Shown here: one piece after another, positions 1 to 10,447 of the stretch
Numbering within the stretch: position 1 is the first letter of the stretch
How the letters are laid out: each line of letters opens with the position of its first letter
Assembly (NCBI RefSeq): GCF_032118995.1
Contig: NC_092648.1
Location: 23,092,450-23,156,449 of the forward strand
Direction: 5' to 3'
Source: Asterias amurensis
Lineage: Eukaryota; Echinodermata; Asteroidea; Forcipulatida; Asteriidae
DNA length: 64,000 nt
Made by a program: the position numbers and the translations under genes
The notes under the pieces: model-generated
The model's input: the letters and a program-made list of their open reading frames with translations, nothing else
What the model was told of the DNA's origin: nothing
Database searches by the model: none

Positions 1-100
1 CCCCTCTCTCAAAAACTTCAAAGGAAGTTGTTTCTGACAATGTTTTATAGCAATATAGCTCTTCGTTGCTCGTTACCAAATAAATAATATTTTGAGTTAC

Positions 101-257
101 CAAGCGTGTCAAGTGCTTTAAGACAACGTACCTCATCAAATGGAAAAACCGTGATCATGTTTTGAGCAAAGCATAACGATTCCAAAGATGTTAGGCCACC
201 GATCACACCGGGAACACGTTGCAGTCGATTGGAGCGCATGATTAGGACCGTCAGATT
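101..257 (-). CDS. Leucine-rich-repeat protein, downstream exon (partial gene)
   Basis: On the minus strand this exon encodes about two LRR units (NLTVLIMRSNRLQRVPGVIG then LTSLESLCFAQNMITVFPFD). The acceptor (AG at 258-259 on the complement, after a T-rich tract) and the donor GTAACT at 95-100 bound a 157-nt exon that starts in phase 0. The L-x-x-L-x-L-x-x-N-x-L spacing is typical of intracellular LRR proteins. It is the third of three collinear exons, and the gene continues beyond position 1. LRR arrays usually mediate protein binding; which family this belongs to cannot be told from these repeats. Confidence 0.65.
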
Positions 258-1279
258 CTTTTCAAGTGAAAAAACAATGAGGAAGGAATGAGGGCCATAA
301 AACATGAGGCAATAAGTCATTTGCCAGTTAGATTTGAAAATGTCTGTTACAATGACTTGTTTTTAATAGTCACACCTACCGCTACATTTGAATTCCTCAG
401 ACTAAAGCAAAATAAGTATGCATTTCAAAAGGGTTCCTGGCAAGCTTTTGTATAGCAACCTCCAGATGAGCCAACCCTGGTACCATTCTCCAATACACAC
501 CCATTCAGAATTGTGTAATGGGTCTTCATCGTCTCTTACGAACTACGCAAAATCTTGCCCCGAATCGTGTGACAAGCAACTGTCTCTTATACAGTCTGAT
601 GAATTCAAGTTTAAGCGGGGTGATCAAGCACGTCATTGTACCAGACATTATTCAAATCTAACATGCAAAAAATGTTTCAGGCAATCTCTGTGATGAAAAG
701 CCATCCACATTTCAACGTTCACATCAATTTTCTGAAGGGATGTATAGAGTGCTATCAAAAGTGCTCCTTGTTGATTTTAGTTGCCCTAAGTTGCCAGCAA
801 ATATACGTGCAGCAAATACCTAAGCAAAACGTCTGAGTATCGGTGGAATAAAAACCAATAATTATTTCAACGAAGGAAAAGTGCGCATATAACTATACCA
901 AATAAACCTCAATTGCGATTTTCTCAGTCGAAAGGTTCAGTGCGTCAAATAAAGTGTACCTTCTCATGACTGAGAATTGTCGAGTGTCCAGTAACTGGAC
1001 GACAGTTTTGTTCGGCAAGTTAGCAGGGTTTTGGTTCAAATCCAGATCATGACACTTGTCCACAGTACAGCACAATTGCAGGTAACACACTGTACCTTGG
1101 CTGAGAGACGGCACGGAATAAAACAGGCTCTTGAATGGCCGAATGATAACCTTGACAATCAAGTGAAGCGCACAAACTAGGCAACTGCAGATCAGTCAAA
1201 AATGGTGCCTCATGAGTTTTTGTTTTACAGCAAATGCTATATGAAAAGGGCTCATCGACGAATACCGGTTTAGTCATAC

Positions 1280-1426
1280 CTTCATTTCCTTGATAGTGGG
1301 TGGCACCGCCCTGATCCTATTGCTGGAGAGAGAGAGAAGGCGAATTTCCTTCAATTTGCAGGCTGACTCAGGAAACGTTTCCAGTTGGTTGTTTCCAAGA
1401 TATAGTTCTTCAAGATTTATCAAATT
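1280..1426 (-). CDS. Leucine-rich-repeat protein, middle exon
   Basis: The exon is 147 nt (49 codons), phase 0 at both ends, and encodes NLINLEELYLGNNQLETFPE followed by LKEIRLLSLSSNRIRAVPPT, two canonical LRRs. The acceptor is TTTACAG and the donor GTATGA. Phase-0 exons carrying whole repeats are what is expected of an LRR array that grew by exon duplication. It lies between the exons at 101-257 and 2855-3118. Confidence 0.75.
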
Positions 1427-1617
1427 CTGTAAATGAGGACCTGAAATGCATCAAAAAAAAATGATACCCTGAAACAAGGCTATTTTAAGAGAACGTTAGA
1501 TTGGTGGAAAAGTTGCGGCGACGATAGCGTACCGAATCGACCCTCTCCGCGAATCTCACGACGGTGGTCTCGCGAGACTGCTAGCTCCGGGGATATAGCG
1601 ACTATGGCTCTATTAAA

Positions 1618-1674
1618 CGGTTTCAAACGCTTTTTATAGACCAACTCGTCCGATCCAAGGCAACGTGTTCCTTT
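1618..1674. repeat. Partial copy of the TA-type MITE seen whole at 54039-54463
   Basis: The block from CAAACGCTTTTTATAGACC to CAACGTGTTCCTTTA matches the right end of the 54.0-kb element almost base for base. It lies in the intron between the LRR exons. No left end is visible here. Confidence 0.6.
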
Positions 1675-1695
1675 AACCACGGACACTTTGGGTAA

Positions 1696-1830
1696 TGGGA
1701 GACTTTCGGTGGCGACAGACTTACCAGGTAAAATCCATTGTTCTCGGTAATGTGCTCACGCCCAGAACTACGTAAACAATGGAAATTTACCTGGTAAGTC
1801 TGCTGCCACCTGGCGTTTCAAAGTCTCCCA
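1696..1830. repeat. Foldback MITE, copy 1 of 3
   Basis: Near-perfect inverted repeat opening TGGGAGACTTTCGGTGGC and closing GCCACC-TGGCGTTTCAAAGTCTCCCA. The inner arms (TTACCAGGTAAA / TTTACCTGGTAA and CCATTGTT / AACAATGG) make the whole 135 bp one hairpin. The same element lies just downstream of TMEM26-like copies A (12180-12320) and B (18497-18637). It has no coding capacity. Confidence 0.8.
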
Positions 1831-2391
1831 TTGTCAAAGACCAGTATACTCTCACTTGGTGTATCCCAACACATGCATTAAAACAACAAACCTGTGAAAA
1901 TTGTGGCTCAATTAGTCATCGAAGTTGAAGCTGCCTTATTGCCATTTGTCTATATGCTTCCAGATATCTAAAAAGAGGCTTCAAGCCTGAAGTCTTGTAA
2001 TTTGAGTGAGAAATTCCTTTTTCCTCAAAAAACGTTATTTCAGAGGTAGACGTTTCTTACAATTTATTATACAATCAACAGCTTTCCATTGCCCGTCCAG
2101 TAAGTTTTATGCTAACAATTATTTTGAAAAATTACCAAGTGTCCAGCTCCTTTAAATGGGGCAGTAGTCGAGAACCAGCGGTCTAGTTTTCGCACGAGAG
2201 CAGTAGTCTTACGAGAGAGAAGTCTCCAAAGACGACGGCAGTATCGCGAGAATTGCAGAAGAGCCGTTATAGAATACGCTACCACTGCGACAAACACCAG
2301 CGATGTGTCCAAAAGGGCACATGTGCACGTCAGTTCAAAAGAGGGCGCCACAGTTTGAGAAAATGTTCATTTTTACAATTATTTATATTAA

Positions 2392-2754
2392 AGGCAGTGG
2401 ACAAAGACTAGCCTTCACAGTTAGTGTATCTCAACACATGCATAAAATAACAAACCTGTGAAAATTTGAGCTCAATCGGTCATCAAAGTTGCGAGACAAT
2501 AATGAAAGAAAAAACACCCTTGTCACACAAAGTTGTGTGCGTTTAGATGGTTGATTTCGAGACCTCAAGTTCTAAATCTGAGGTCTCGAAATCAAATTCG
2601 TGGAAAATTACTTCTTTCTCGAAAACTATGTCACTTCAGAGGGAGCCGTTTCTCACAATGTTTTATACCATCAACCTCTCTCCGATACTCATCACCAAGA
2701 AAGGTTTTATGCTAATAATTATTTTGAGTAATTACCAATAGTGTCCACTGCCTT
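2392..2754. mobile_element. TTAA-flanked MITE, copy in the LRR intron
   Basis: The element starts AGGCAGTGGACA after TTAA (2388-2391) and ends AATAGTGTCCACTGCCT before TTAA (2755-2758). An internal foldback (GACCTCAAGTTC / GATTTAGAACTTGAGGTC type) surrounds 2560-2600. It is one of the commonest repeats in the window; paralogous empty sites elsewhere confirm the ends. Confidence 0.8.
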
Positions 2755-2854
2755 TAAATCTACATGTATCCCATGTGAATTCGAAAAATGGTGGGGATTT
2801 GACGAAGACCTACAAACAATTCCGTTTCATTTTGGTCTCCACGTCCTCACCTAC

Positions 2855-3118
2855 TCCATCGGATGTGATTGAGTTGTTCTTCAAGTACAACACTTTCAGC
2901 TCCCTCAACTCAAACACCACATCTGGTATTTCCTTGAATGAATTAAATCCAAGATTCAAGATTTGAAGATTGATCAGGTCAGCGAATTCTTTAGGTAGCT
3001 TGGACATATCGTTGTACGTCAGGTAGAGCCGGGTTAGTTGCGTCATAGATGCAATCGCAAGAGGAACTGTCGACAGCTTGCAATCGGACAGAGAGATGTC
3101 ATGAATTGTCTTGAAGAT
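2855..3118 (-). CDS. Leucine-rich-repeat protein, upstream exon
   Basis: An 88-codon exon, phase 0 at both ends with the chosen acceptor (pyrimidine-rich tract then TATAAAG) and donor GTAGGT. It encodes about four LRRs: HDISLSDCKLSTVPLAIAS, MTQLTRLYLTYNDMSKLPKE, LINLQILNLGFNSFKEIPD and LRELKVLYLKNNSITSDG. A stronger-looking donor (GTGAGG) four bases further on would put the next exon out of frame, so the earlier donor is preferred. Exons further 5' were not found between 3119 and 10 kb. Confidence 0.75.
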
Positions 3119-3755
3119 CTTTATATAAACAAAGAGGGAAAAACCTTGTGATAAAGAAATGAAGTGTTTTCACGTCTTCATACAATCCCGTTCACTCACA
3201 ATTCCAAACACCGTTATCACCACAATATTCCCACTACCACAATTAGCCAAATTCATTCTGACGTCATTCCTGACTGGCCGTTTTCGAAACCACAACTTTG
3301 GCATGGCTCCGGCTTAAAAACAAAACAAATAACGCCATTTAACACCATTGGACATATTGGACATTATTGTCGAATAATTCGGAATATTATCGTTATGATT
3401 TTGTCATTAATGAATGACAGAGCTCGACGTGCCAGTGTTTGGCGCAGGCCCTATAACGCCCATTCTTGTTCGTGCCAGCCATGCCCACTTCAAGCAAACG
3501 GGCCCCCATAGAAGAATCCCATAGAATACACAAAACAAATATGAAAGTCCATAAATAACATGTGAATGGTTTTCAGGGCTCCTGTAAATCACTTGTGCTG
3601 TTTACTTGCACATCAATTAAACATTATTTCACCTTCACTCGCACATTTTGACCAGTGACGGCACCTGATGCACCATCCCATTTAAGTTTCCTTCGAGAAC
3701 CACTACAGGGATTACTTGACTCAAGACTCATGAGTGGTGGTTCACATCCATGTCG
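3119..3755. other. Non-coding stretch, nothing recognised
   Basis: No conserved reading frame, repeat pair or structured RNA is visible. Open frames on both strands here have no family signature and no splice context. Confidence 0.5.
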
Positions 3756-3859
3756 TCCCCGGTAGCACAATCGGTTAGCGCGTTGTACTTATAGACAGTA
3801 ACCAAACGCGTTGCTGTGAGGATATGCAAAGGTTGTGAGTTCGAGCCTCACCTGGGGAA
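3756..3859 (+). tRNA. tRNA-Ile (anticodon UAU) with a 30-nt intron
   Basis: A full cloverleaf can be folded. The acceptor stem TCCCCGG pairs with CTGGGGA (one G-T). The D arm GCAC/GCGC has a single A-C mismatch. The anticodon stem TTGTA pairs with TGCAA around loop CTTATA-A, with anticodon TAT at 3790-3792. The T arm is GTGAG-TTCGAGC-CTCAC, and the discriminator base is A. An intron (3794-3823) sits one base 3' of the anticodon, where animal tRNA-Ile(UAU) genes characteristically carry theirs. A TTTTTTT terminator follows at 3871-3877. The A box (TAGCACAATCGG) and B box (GTTCGAGCC) are intact. The D-stem mismatch leaves some chance of a tRNA-derived pseudogene. Confidence 0.82.
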
Positions 3860-3870
3860 GTATCCGGCAA

Positions 3871-3877
3871 TTTTTTT
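3871..3877 (+). terminator. RNA polymerase III terminator of the tRNA
   Basis: Seven T residues, 12 nt after the tRNA discriminator base, the usual position and form of a Pol III stop signal. Confidence 0.7.
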
Positions 3878-4375
3878 CATAAAAAAAATGAGATAATGTG
3901 TTTTTCTTATAATGGACAGCCATTTTCATTCCACCGCTACAGTGCGGTAGGCCTATCACATTCTTCATCAATGACCGCACAACCCAGAAATCGTGTTCAC
4001 TCCCATCACATTTAACGAGTTTGCTAACTAGTCATAGTTCAACTCTCTACAATAAAATAGTCGACGTTGCCTAATTAAACAGTATAATTTAAAATATACC
4101 TCATTTATAGAATCCTCTAATTCTATTGGTTAAAAATGGAGTCTATGCCCGCTTTTCTATTAAGATGACGTCATAATTGACTATGCCCGGGGCATAGTCA
4201 ATCGACTATACTATGCCTGCCCTGAAAACAACGGTCGCAAATAGGTTGTTCGTGTGTACTGATAATATGTTAAATACGACGTTCCGTGTCACGTCGCGAC
4301 TCCTTTCTTCGCAGACGACCTTTCACCGTTGTCAGTTTTGTTGATTAGTGGAATCTTTATTCGGTATACAAAACA

Positions 4376-4531
4376 AATATTGACTGCTTAGTAATCGGGG
4401 CACAGTTAAAATTATAGGCCCTCGGTGATGACACAACCATGGCTATTCCCTCAGCTTCGCCCTCATGGGGGTTACATCACCTTGGGCCTATAATTTTAAT
4501 TGTGCCCCGCATAGCAGTCAATATTTCCATA
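4376..4531. repeat. Foldback repeat
   Basis: Inverted arms AATATTGACTGCTTAGTAAT and, on the other side, GCATAGCAGTCAATATTT, continuing through GGGGCACA-TTAAAATTATAGGCC / GGCCTATAATTTTAATTGTGCCCC. The loop is about 70 bp. No target duplication was identified. The rest of 3878-4988 holds no recognisable gene. Confidence 0.7.
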
Positions 4532-4988
4532 CTAAATTCTAAACGAGTGCAAACACCTCGCAAAATAAAGTCAATCTGTTTGTGTGCGCAACGGCAAGTC
4601 TTTTGGGCGTATATCTGATAATAAAAAAATAAAAAACACTAGGAAAATGCACATGTGGATAGTCTTAAAACACAAACAGTATTATATTTATTTATTTTGA
4701 TATTACCTCATCGCTTAGACAGTCCCAGTTGGTCTCTTTCGTGACTCTGAACGGTAGATCGGTAGTTGCATAAAAGCCATTTGATCTGACAAAAGCTGAG
4801 ATGTGTTGGGTTTTGCTCTCCTGCACCGGAGTGCTCTCCCGCCGCGCCATCTTAATTAATATACTGTGTGGATCCCGGAAGCTGCTTTTTCAGTGTCGTC
4901 CGTGTAAAGGTTTTGGTAGAATGTACGTCATTTTAGGCCCCTATTATTGTCACTTTTTTTTCTCATGTACACTGAATGTCTCTCAACG

Positions 4989-6594
4989 GTTGCTTGGAAA
5001 CAGGTACAAACAAAAAGAGTATAGGCACTAATTAACAAATGAAATATTCATATAAAATTATCCCATATGAGCCACACATTGAGGAGAACCAGACACAGTG
5101 CTGTAATAATGGTGTTTACGTTTGTGTTGAAATCGTTGTGACAAACCGAATTGCCATCCCATTGTATTTATCCAATTCAAGGGATTCTATGGAAATTCCC
5201 TACAGCGGTGGGTTTCCCCCCAGCACCACCGCAGACATAAATATAGCTCTTTGCACACGACATACAAAAAAATCCCAAACAACAACAACAACAACAACAG
5301 CAGCAACAACAACAAAAACAAAACAAAAACGAAACAATTTCTCAATTGAAGCATGGAGATGAAGGAACTCTCGGAGGAAATGTCAACATTTTTGCGAGAG
5401 AGGACGGGCCGTCGTGTGAAAAGTGACAGAACTTTGCCATTTAAATTCTAAAAATTGTTTACTCAAAATAGCCACCGTGGTGGCAGTAAAGCGTAGCAAA
5501 CACAAAAAAGAGATTCGACATTGATATAAAGATTGTGCCTTTTAGATGACACAGGTATATGCAATTTGGCACACAGTGTAAAGAGTGTGGCATGGAATAG
5601 GTATTTGTCCTTTGAACTTGGCATAATACCAGATGCAAAGTCACGATAAACTAATGGTACTTCCCCCAAATGTTTCCCAAAACTGTTCCACTACTCGCTT
5701 GAACAGATTTGCTGTGCAATGGGTCTCTTTATGTGTACTTAAATCATGGAAATTAAATAATTAATGGTGGTTTCGGTTCACTTTGTTAAGTGTACAGGTA
5801 CCGACTAGGCCTATACTTTCTAACTGTATTTTCTTATAAATTTGTAATATTTCTTAAATTGTTGTGCGTCCAGGAGCACAGTTTCATGGACGGATCGTCT
5901 GCATCTATATTGTCAAAACGTTTCTCATTAATTACGAGACATTTTGCTGATAATTTAGAAAACAAATTCATGGCTTATGATTGTAATTATTGATTCACGT
6001 ATAACACCCTTGTCACACGAAGTTGTGTGCTTTAAGATTCTTGATTATCAATTAAGTTTTTATGCTAACAATGGTGAACGTGGACTTTCGTTGAGTAATT
6101 ACCAATAGTGTCCACTGCCTTTAAATTGCAATTTTCCCTCTCATCACTATCCTCACAATGATAAGCATTTACAAATAAATCAAATAATATTCAATCAGCT
6201 TCATGGTTTCATGTGTATAGCAAGTTAACGGTCACGGTTGAGTACTTGATTTGTGTGGTGAATAGTGTGTTTACTGCCAGTCTACGTGTTACCAAGTAAC
6301 TTTCTTATTGTACTACTGGTTTTTACTATGTGTTGCTAAGAAACGGGACTTGTTTACGGCCATGCCACTCGAAGTAGAGACAAGTTCAATACCGGTACGC
6401 GTACAGACTAAAACCCATACAAAATCAATTTTTTTAAAAGCGGCTCTAGCATAAGGTTTACGGGGGGTATTTTTTGTCTGTGATAAGTTGAATAACAGTA
6501 CAACACAAAAAGGCATTGCACATTGTTATACGCCGACACCATAAGCGAGTAGGCCTATGCTGAACTGATGAGAGGATTTCAACATTGCGGACCT
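4989..6594 (+). other. Copy 0 of the TMEM26 upstream unit: 5' region without a gene
   Basis: Collinear with the region upstream of copy A (7258-10424): the same order of blocks, including the CA/AAC-rich tract, the segment at 5460-5683, and the segment with AAGTAGAGACAAGTTCAAT and GGTACGCGTACAGAC. Homology stops at 6594, just after the block GAGGATTTCAACATTGCGG that precedes the start codon in copy A. No exon follows. It is either a decapitated duplicate or a promoter left by deletion. It lacks the THAP, 730-bp and TTAA elements found in the copy A version, so it supplies their empty sites. Confidence 0.75.
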
Positions 6595-6648
6595 CATATA
6601 AAAAACAGGTTCATAATTAACTACGATTTTTTTATTTTTTGCCTTTTT

Positions 6649-7197
6649 CGGTAATATATAGCAACTTGAAGATGTTTTCAAAGTGTTCAAATTATGTTGT
6701 TCTTCTCCATAAAATATTTTTGGGAAAACAAATTCAGTATCGGGTGCACAAACTTAGCAAGAAAAAAGAGGGTTAGATTCGTTTATCCTTTGGTGCTCAA
6801 ATCAAGCTGAAAAGTGGAAGGGATAAATTTGTTTATCCTTTGCTGCTCAAAACCAACCAAAAAGTAGTAGGGGTAGATTTCTTTATCCCTTGAAACTCAA
6901 ACACGGCAAAATGTGCGATGTATTGTAACAAATAAGTGGAATTTATCTATTTGAAAACGTTAGCATAGCAACATTAGGTTGATTTGTAAAATCTACAGCA
7001 TGTTTTTCACGATTTGGAGGATAAATGGTAAAACAAAAACTTATTGTTTTAAAATCCTGTTTCGAGAGCAATTCTCAGACCATACTGAACATTAATTTTT
7101 ATAAGATATGAACTTGACAAATTTGGTAATATATAGCAACTTTTCTTGAAGATGTTTTCAAAATGTTAAAACTATACTGTTTTTCTCCATAAAATAC
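6649..7197. repeat. Short direct repeats between upstream units
   Basis: A segment of about 70 bp (GGTAATATATAGCAACTT to CTCCATAAAATA) occurs at 6649-6717 and again at 7125-7197. Between them, 6770-6905 is a short tandem array of about three units of about 60 bp, each with GTTTATCCTTTG or a variant followed by CTCAAA. No gene is seen. Confidence 0.6.
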
Positions 7198-7540
7198 CTT
7201 TGACCATTACCAATTAACCCAAGGATTACGTTTGGTTGTCACTCTTAATATTAATTAGTTGCTTGGAAACAGGTACAAACAAAAAGAGTATGGCACCAAT
7301 TAAGAAATGAAATATTCATATAAAATTATCCCATATGAGCCATACATTGAGGAGAACCAGACCCAGTGCTGTAATAATTGTGTTGAAATTTGTGTTGAAA
7401 TCGTTGTGATCGTGACGAACCGAATGGCCAACCCATTGTGTTGATCCAATTCATTGGCTTGTCTGGAAATTCCACGCAGTAGCGGGTTTTCCTCAAGCAC
7501 CACCGCAGACATAAATATAGCTCTTTGCACACGACATAAC

Positions 7541-7566
7541 CCCCCCCCCCCCAAACAACAACAACA

Positions 7567-7610
<44 letters not shown>

Positions 7611-7612
7611 AA
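7541..7612. repeat. Poly-C followed by (ACA)n and (GAC)n microsatellite
   Basis: A C-run, then AAC repeats, then about fifteen GAC repeats. Long open frames on both strands across it are artefacts of the trinucleotide period. In copy 0 (5269-5329) the same position has only AAC and AAA-type repeats, so the GAC tract expanded after duplication. Confidence 0.85.
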
Positions 7613-7733
7613 AAACGAAACAATTTCTCAATTGAAGCATGGAGATGAAGGAACTCTCGAAGGAAATTTCAATTTTTGCGAGAAAGGACGGGCCGTCGTG
7701 TAAAAAGTGACAGAACTTGGCCATTTAAAGGCA

Positions 7734-8165
7734 CCTGGAAATAGGATTTTTTTCCCTTTTAAACATAAGAGTATATGTTTATTAACAATAAAACAATTTT
7801 TTGAGTAATTGTTTGTCACGATTTATATGTTAAAAAAATTAATTAAGTGACTGGGAGTTGACTCCGCCTACCCCTTTTTGTGACGTAGATAAACACGCGT
7901 GCAAAAGTACATGTAATTCTAAGACGTGAGTTTGTATGCTGCGAAAAAGTTTTTTTCTGGCATTTTTCCGGCAATGCCGACCAGGTGTATTGCTGCTGGA
8001 TGCAGCAAAACAACTAAAGATGGGGTCAGTCTTCATCTGTTTCCTGCGGATCCCAAGTATAGGCGGTTGTGGGCTGCGACGTCTTTTTCAGCGCTGCAGC
8101 GAACACTTAGAGCCGTAGTGCTTCGAATCCTGGATACACAACTCATTTGACATGACGAGAAGAGC
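7734..8165 (+). pseudogene. THAP-domain gene remnant, copy 1
   Basis: From the ATG at 7976 the frame reads MPTRCIAAGCSKTTKDGVSL then HLFPADPKYRRLWAA. This is the start of a THAP (C2CH) zinc finger: Cys5 and Cys10 give the C-x4-C pair and the conserved W is present. About 34 bp found in the second copy (39500-39540) are then missing. The frame changes and runs into a stop, so the CxxH half is lost. The region sits where copy 0 has only CATTTAAATTCTAAAAATTG, so it is an insertion. THAP domains bind DNA and occur in P-element-like transposases; which source applies is not determinable. Confidence 0.7.
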
Positions 8166-8402
8166 CATCTCAAAATAGCCAGCGTGGTGGCAGTCAAGCG
8201 TAGCAAACACAAACAAGAGACTCGACATTGATATAAAGATTGTGCCTGTTAGATGACACAGGTATAATGCAATTTGGCACACAGTGTAAAGAGTGTGGCA
8301 TGGAATAGGTATTTTTCCTTTGAACTTGGCATAATACCAGATGCAAAGTCACGATAAACTAATGGTACTTCCCCCAAATGTTTCACAAAACTGTTCCACT
8401 AC

Positions 8403-9132
8403 ACGCCTTGCTCAAGGCAGTCGCATTATTCGCTCTGAAAATACGCAGCTGTAAACCCACCCGCCGTATACCCTGTGCATGGTGTGTGCGATCACACCGA
8501 ATGACCCACCCGTATATACACACTGTCACATCGCACGAATACTGTTCACACAAGTCATCGCACTCGTACACCACTAACCGCATGCGGAGGCCGTCAGGCC
8601 GACAGCCTTGTCGGGTCTGTATCTTCCCGTTTTAATGTGTTGTATTGAAAAAATTCCAATAGTGAACGAAATTGGGGGGGGGGGGGGGCTCTAGGATATG
8701 CTAGTATGCAGCTCATGAATATGTATATCGTTCGTCAGACCTATCAGACAACACAGGATGTGAGGCAAATGAATTATTCATTTTGACGTCCAATCACGCA
8801 CTTCCCTTATCACGACCTTTGGACCCTATCATGCGTCCGTGGTGGTGGTGTGTGAGGTACACATGTCTCGTCTTTCGCGGGCATTATGGTAATGAGCTGA
8901 CCGTGGGAACTCTTCGCTTATTATAGTAATGAGGTCAGTGGCTTCAACACAGATCCTACAAGGCTGTCGGCCTGACGGCCTCCGCATGCGGATAGTGTAC
9001 GGGGGCATCGTGTCGTGCGATGTTACGCACAGTGAATACGGGTGGGTTTTACGCACAGTGAATACGGGTGGGTTTTTATACAGCGGCGGTCTTTTTTCGG
9101 AGTGAATAATTCGACTGCCTTGAGCAAAGCTA
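8403..9132. mobile_element. 730-bp TIR element with a 9-bp target duplication
   Basis: The ends share TTGCTCAAGGCAGTCG and its complement CGACTGCCTTGAGCAA. Inner arms include GCATGCGGAGGCCGTCAGGC / GCCTGACGGCCTCCGCATGC. TTCCACTAC flanks both sides (8394-8402 and 9133-9141) and occurs once in copy 0 (about 5690-5698), which is the empty site. A 9-bp duplication with long imperfect TIRs suggests a Mutator-like non-autonomous element. No coding frame is convincing. Confidence 0.75.
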
Positions 9133-9303
9133 TTCCACTACTCGCTTGAACAGATTTGCTGTGCAATGGGTCTCTTTATGTGTACTTAAATCATTGAAAT
9201 TAAATAATTAATGGTGGTTTCGGTTCACTTTGTTAAGTGTACAGGTACCGACTAGGCCTATACTTTCTAACTGTATTTTTTTTTAAATTGTAATATTTCT
9301 TAA

Positions 9304-9681
9304 AGACAATGGACACTATTGGTAATTGTCAAAATCCAGTCTTCTCACTTGGTGTATCTCAACATATGCATAAAATAACAAACCTGTGAAAATTTGAGCT
9401 CGATTGGTCATCGGAGTTGCGAGATAACTATGAAAGAAAAAACGCCCTTGTCACACGAAGTTATGTGCTTTCAGATGCTTGATTTCGAGACCTCAAATTC
9501 TAAACTTGAGGTCTCGAAATCAAATTCGTGGAAAATTACTTCTTTCTCGAAAACTACGTCACTTCAGAGGGAGCCGTTTCACACAATGTTTTATACTATC
9601 AACCTCTCCCCATTACTCGTTATCAAGTGAGGTTTTATGCCGATAATTATTTTGAGTAATTACCAATAGTGTCCACTGCCT
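9304..9681. mobile_element. TTAA-flanked MITE, complete copy upstream of copy A
   Basis: The left end AGACAATGGACACTATTGG and right end CCAATAGTGTCCACTGCCT are inverted copies of each other. TTAA occurs on both sides (9300-9303, 9682-9685). Copies 0 and B have a single uninterrupted TTCTTAAATTGTTG at this point, which proves the insertion and the TTAA duplication. TTAA targeting is known for piggyBac and Kolobok superfamilies; which one mobilised this element is unknown. Confidence 0.85.
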
Positions 9682-9807
9682 TTAAATTGTTGTGTGCCCA
9701 GGAGCACAGTATCATGGACGGATCATCTGCATCTATTGTCAAAACGTTTCCCATTAATTACTGATTAATTTAGAAAACAAATTCATGGCTTATGATTGTT
9801 TTTACTG

Positions 9808-9938
9808 AATCACGTAACACCCTTGTCACACGAAGTTGTGTGCTTTCAGATTCTTGATTACCAATTAAGTTTTTATGCTAAGAATGGTGAACGTGGACTT
9901 TCGTTGAGTAATTACCAATAGTGTCCACTGCCTTTAAA
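9808..9938. repeat. Internally deleted TTAA-MITE fragment in the upstream unit
   Basis: Contains ACACCCTTGTCACACGAAG and GAGTAATTACCAATAGTGTC typical of the MITE but lacks its left end. The same deleted form is at 5999-6122 and 15133-15252, so this insertion predates the duplications. Confidence 0.65.
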
Positions 9939-10129
9939 TTGCAATTTTCCCTCTCATCACTTTCCTCACAATGATAAACATTTACAAATAAATCAAATAA
10001 TATTCAATCAGCTTCATGGTTTCATGTGGATAGCAAGTTAACGGTCACGGTTGAGTACTTGATTTGTGTGGTGAATAGTGTGTTTACTGCCAGTCTACGT
10101 GTTACCAAGTAACTTTCTTATTGTACTAC

Positions 10130-10447
10130 TGGTTTTTACTATGTGTTGCTAAGAAACGGGACTTGTTTACGGCCATGCCACTCGAAGTAGAGACAAGTTC
10201 AATACCGGTACGCGTACAGACTAAAACCCATACAAAATCAATGTTTTTAAAAGCGGCTCTAGTATAAGGTTTACGGGGGTATTTTTTGTCTGTGATAAGT
10301 TGAATAACAGTACAACACAAAAAGGCATTGCACATTGTTTACGCCGACACCATAAGCGAGTAGGCCTAATTGCGGCTGCTGAACTGATGAGAGGATTTCA
10401 ACATTGCGGACCTCATATAAATTAAAGTAAAACAACGAACACCGATA
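10130..10447 (+). promoter_or_regulatory. Conserved 5' flank of TMEM26-like copies
   Basis: The block CTAAGAAACGGGACTTGTTT, CGAAGTAGAGACAAGTTCAA, CCGGTACGCGTACAGAC and the 3' part GCGGCTGCTGAACTGATGAG / GAGGATTTCAACATTGCGG recurs at 6325-6594, 13560-13905, 15460-15760, 19650-19976, 46360-46760 and 50620-51020. Retention ahead of several copies suggests core promoter and 5' UTR. TCATATAAAT about 30 bp before the ATG is TATA-like. Transcription start sites cannot be read from sequence alone. Confidence 0.45.

Noticed and set aside
4188-4230. Repeated CTATGCC/GGCATAG motifs suggesting a promoter element
   Set aside because: Short palindromic repeats without gene context; no further support.
7300-7724. 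Arg- or Val-rich open frames around 7.5 kb
   Set aside because: Caused by the (GAC)n tract; the copy 0 version of the region has no such frame.
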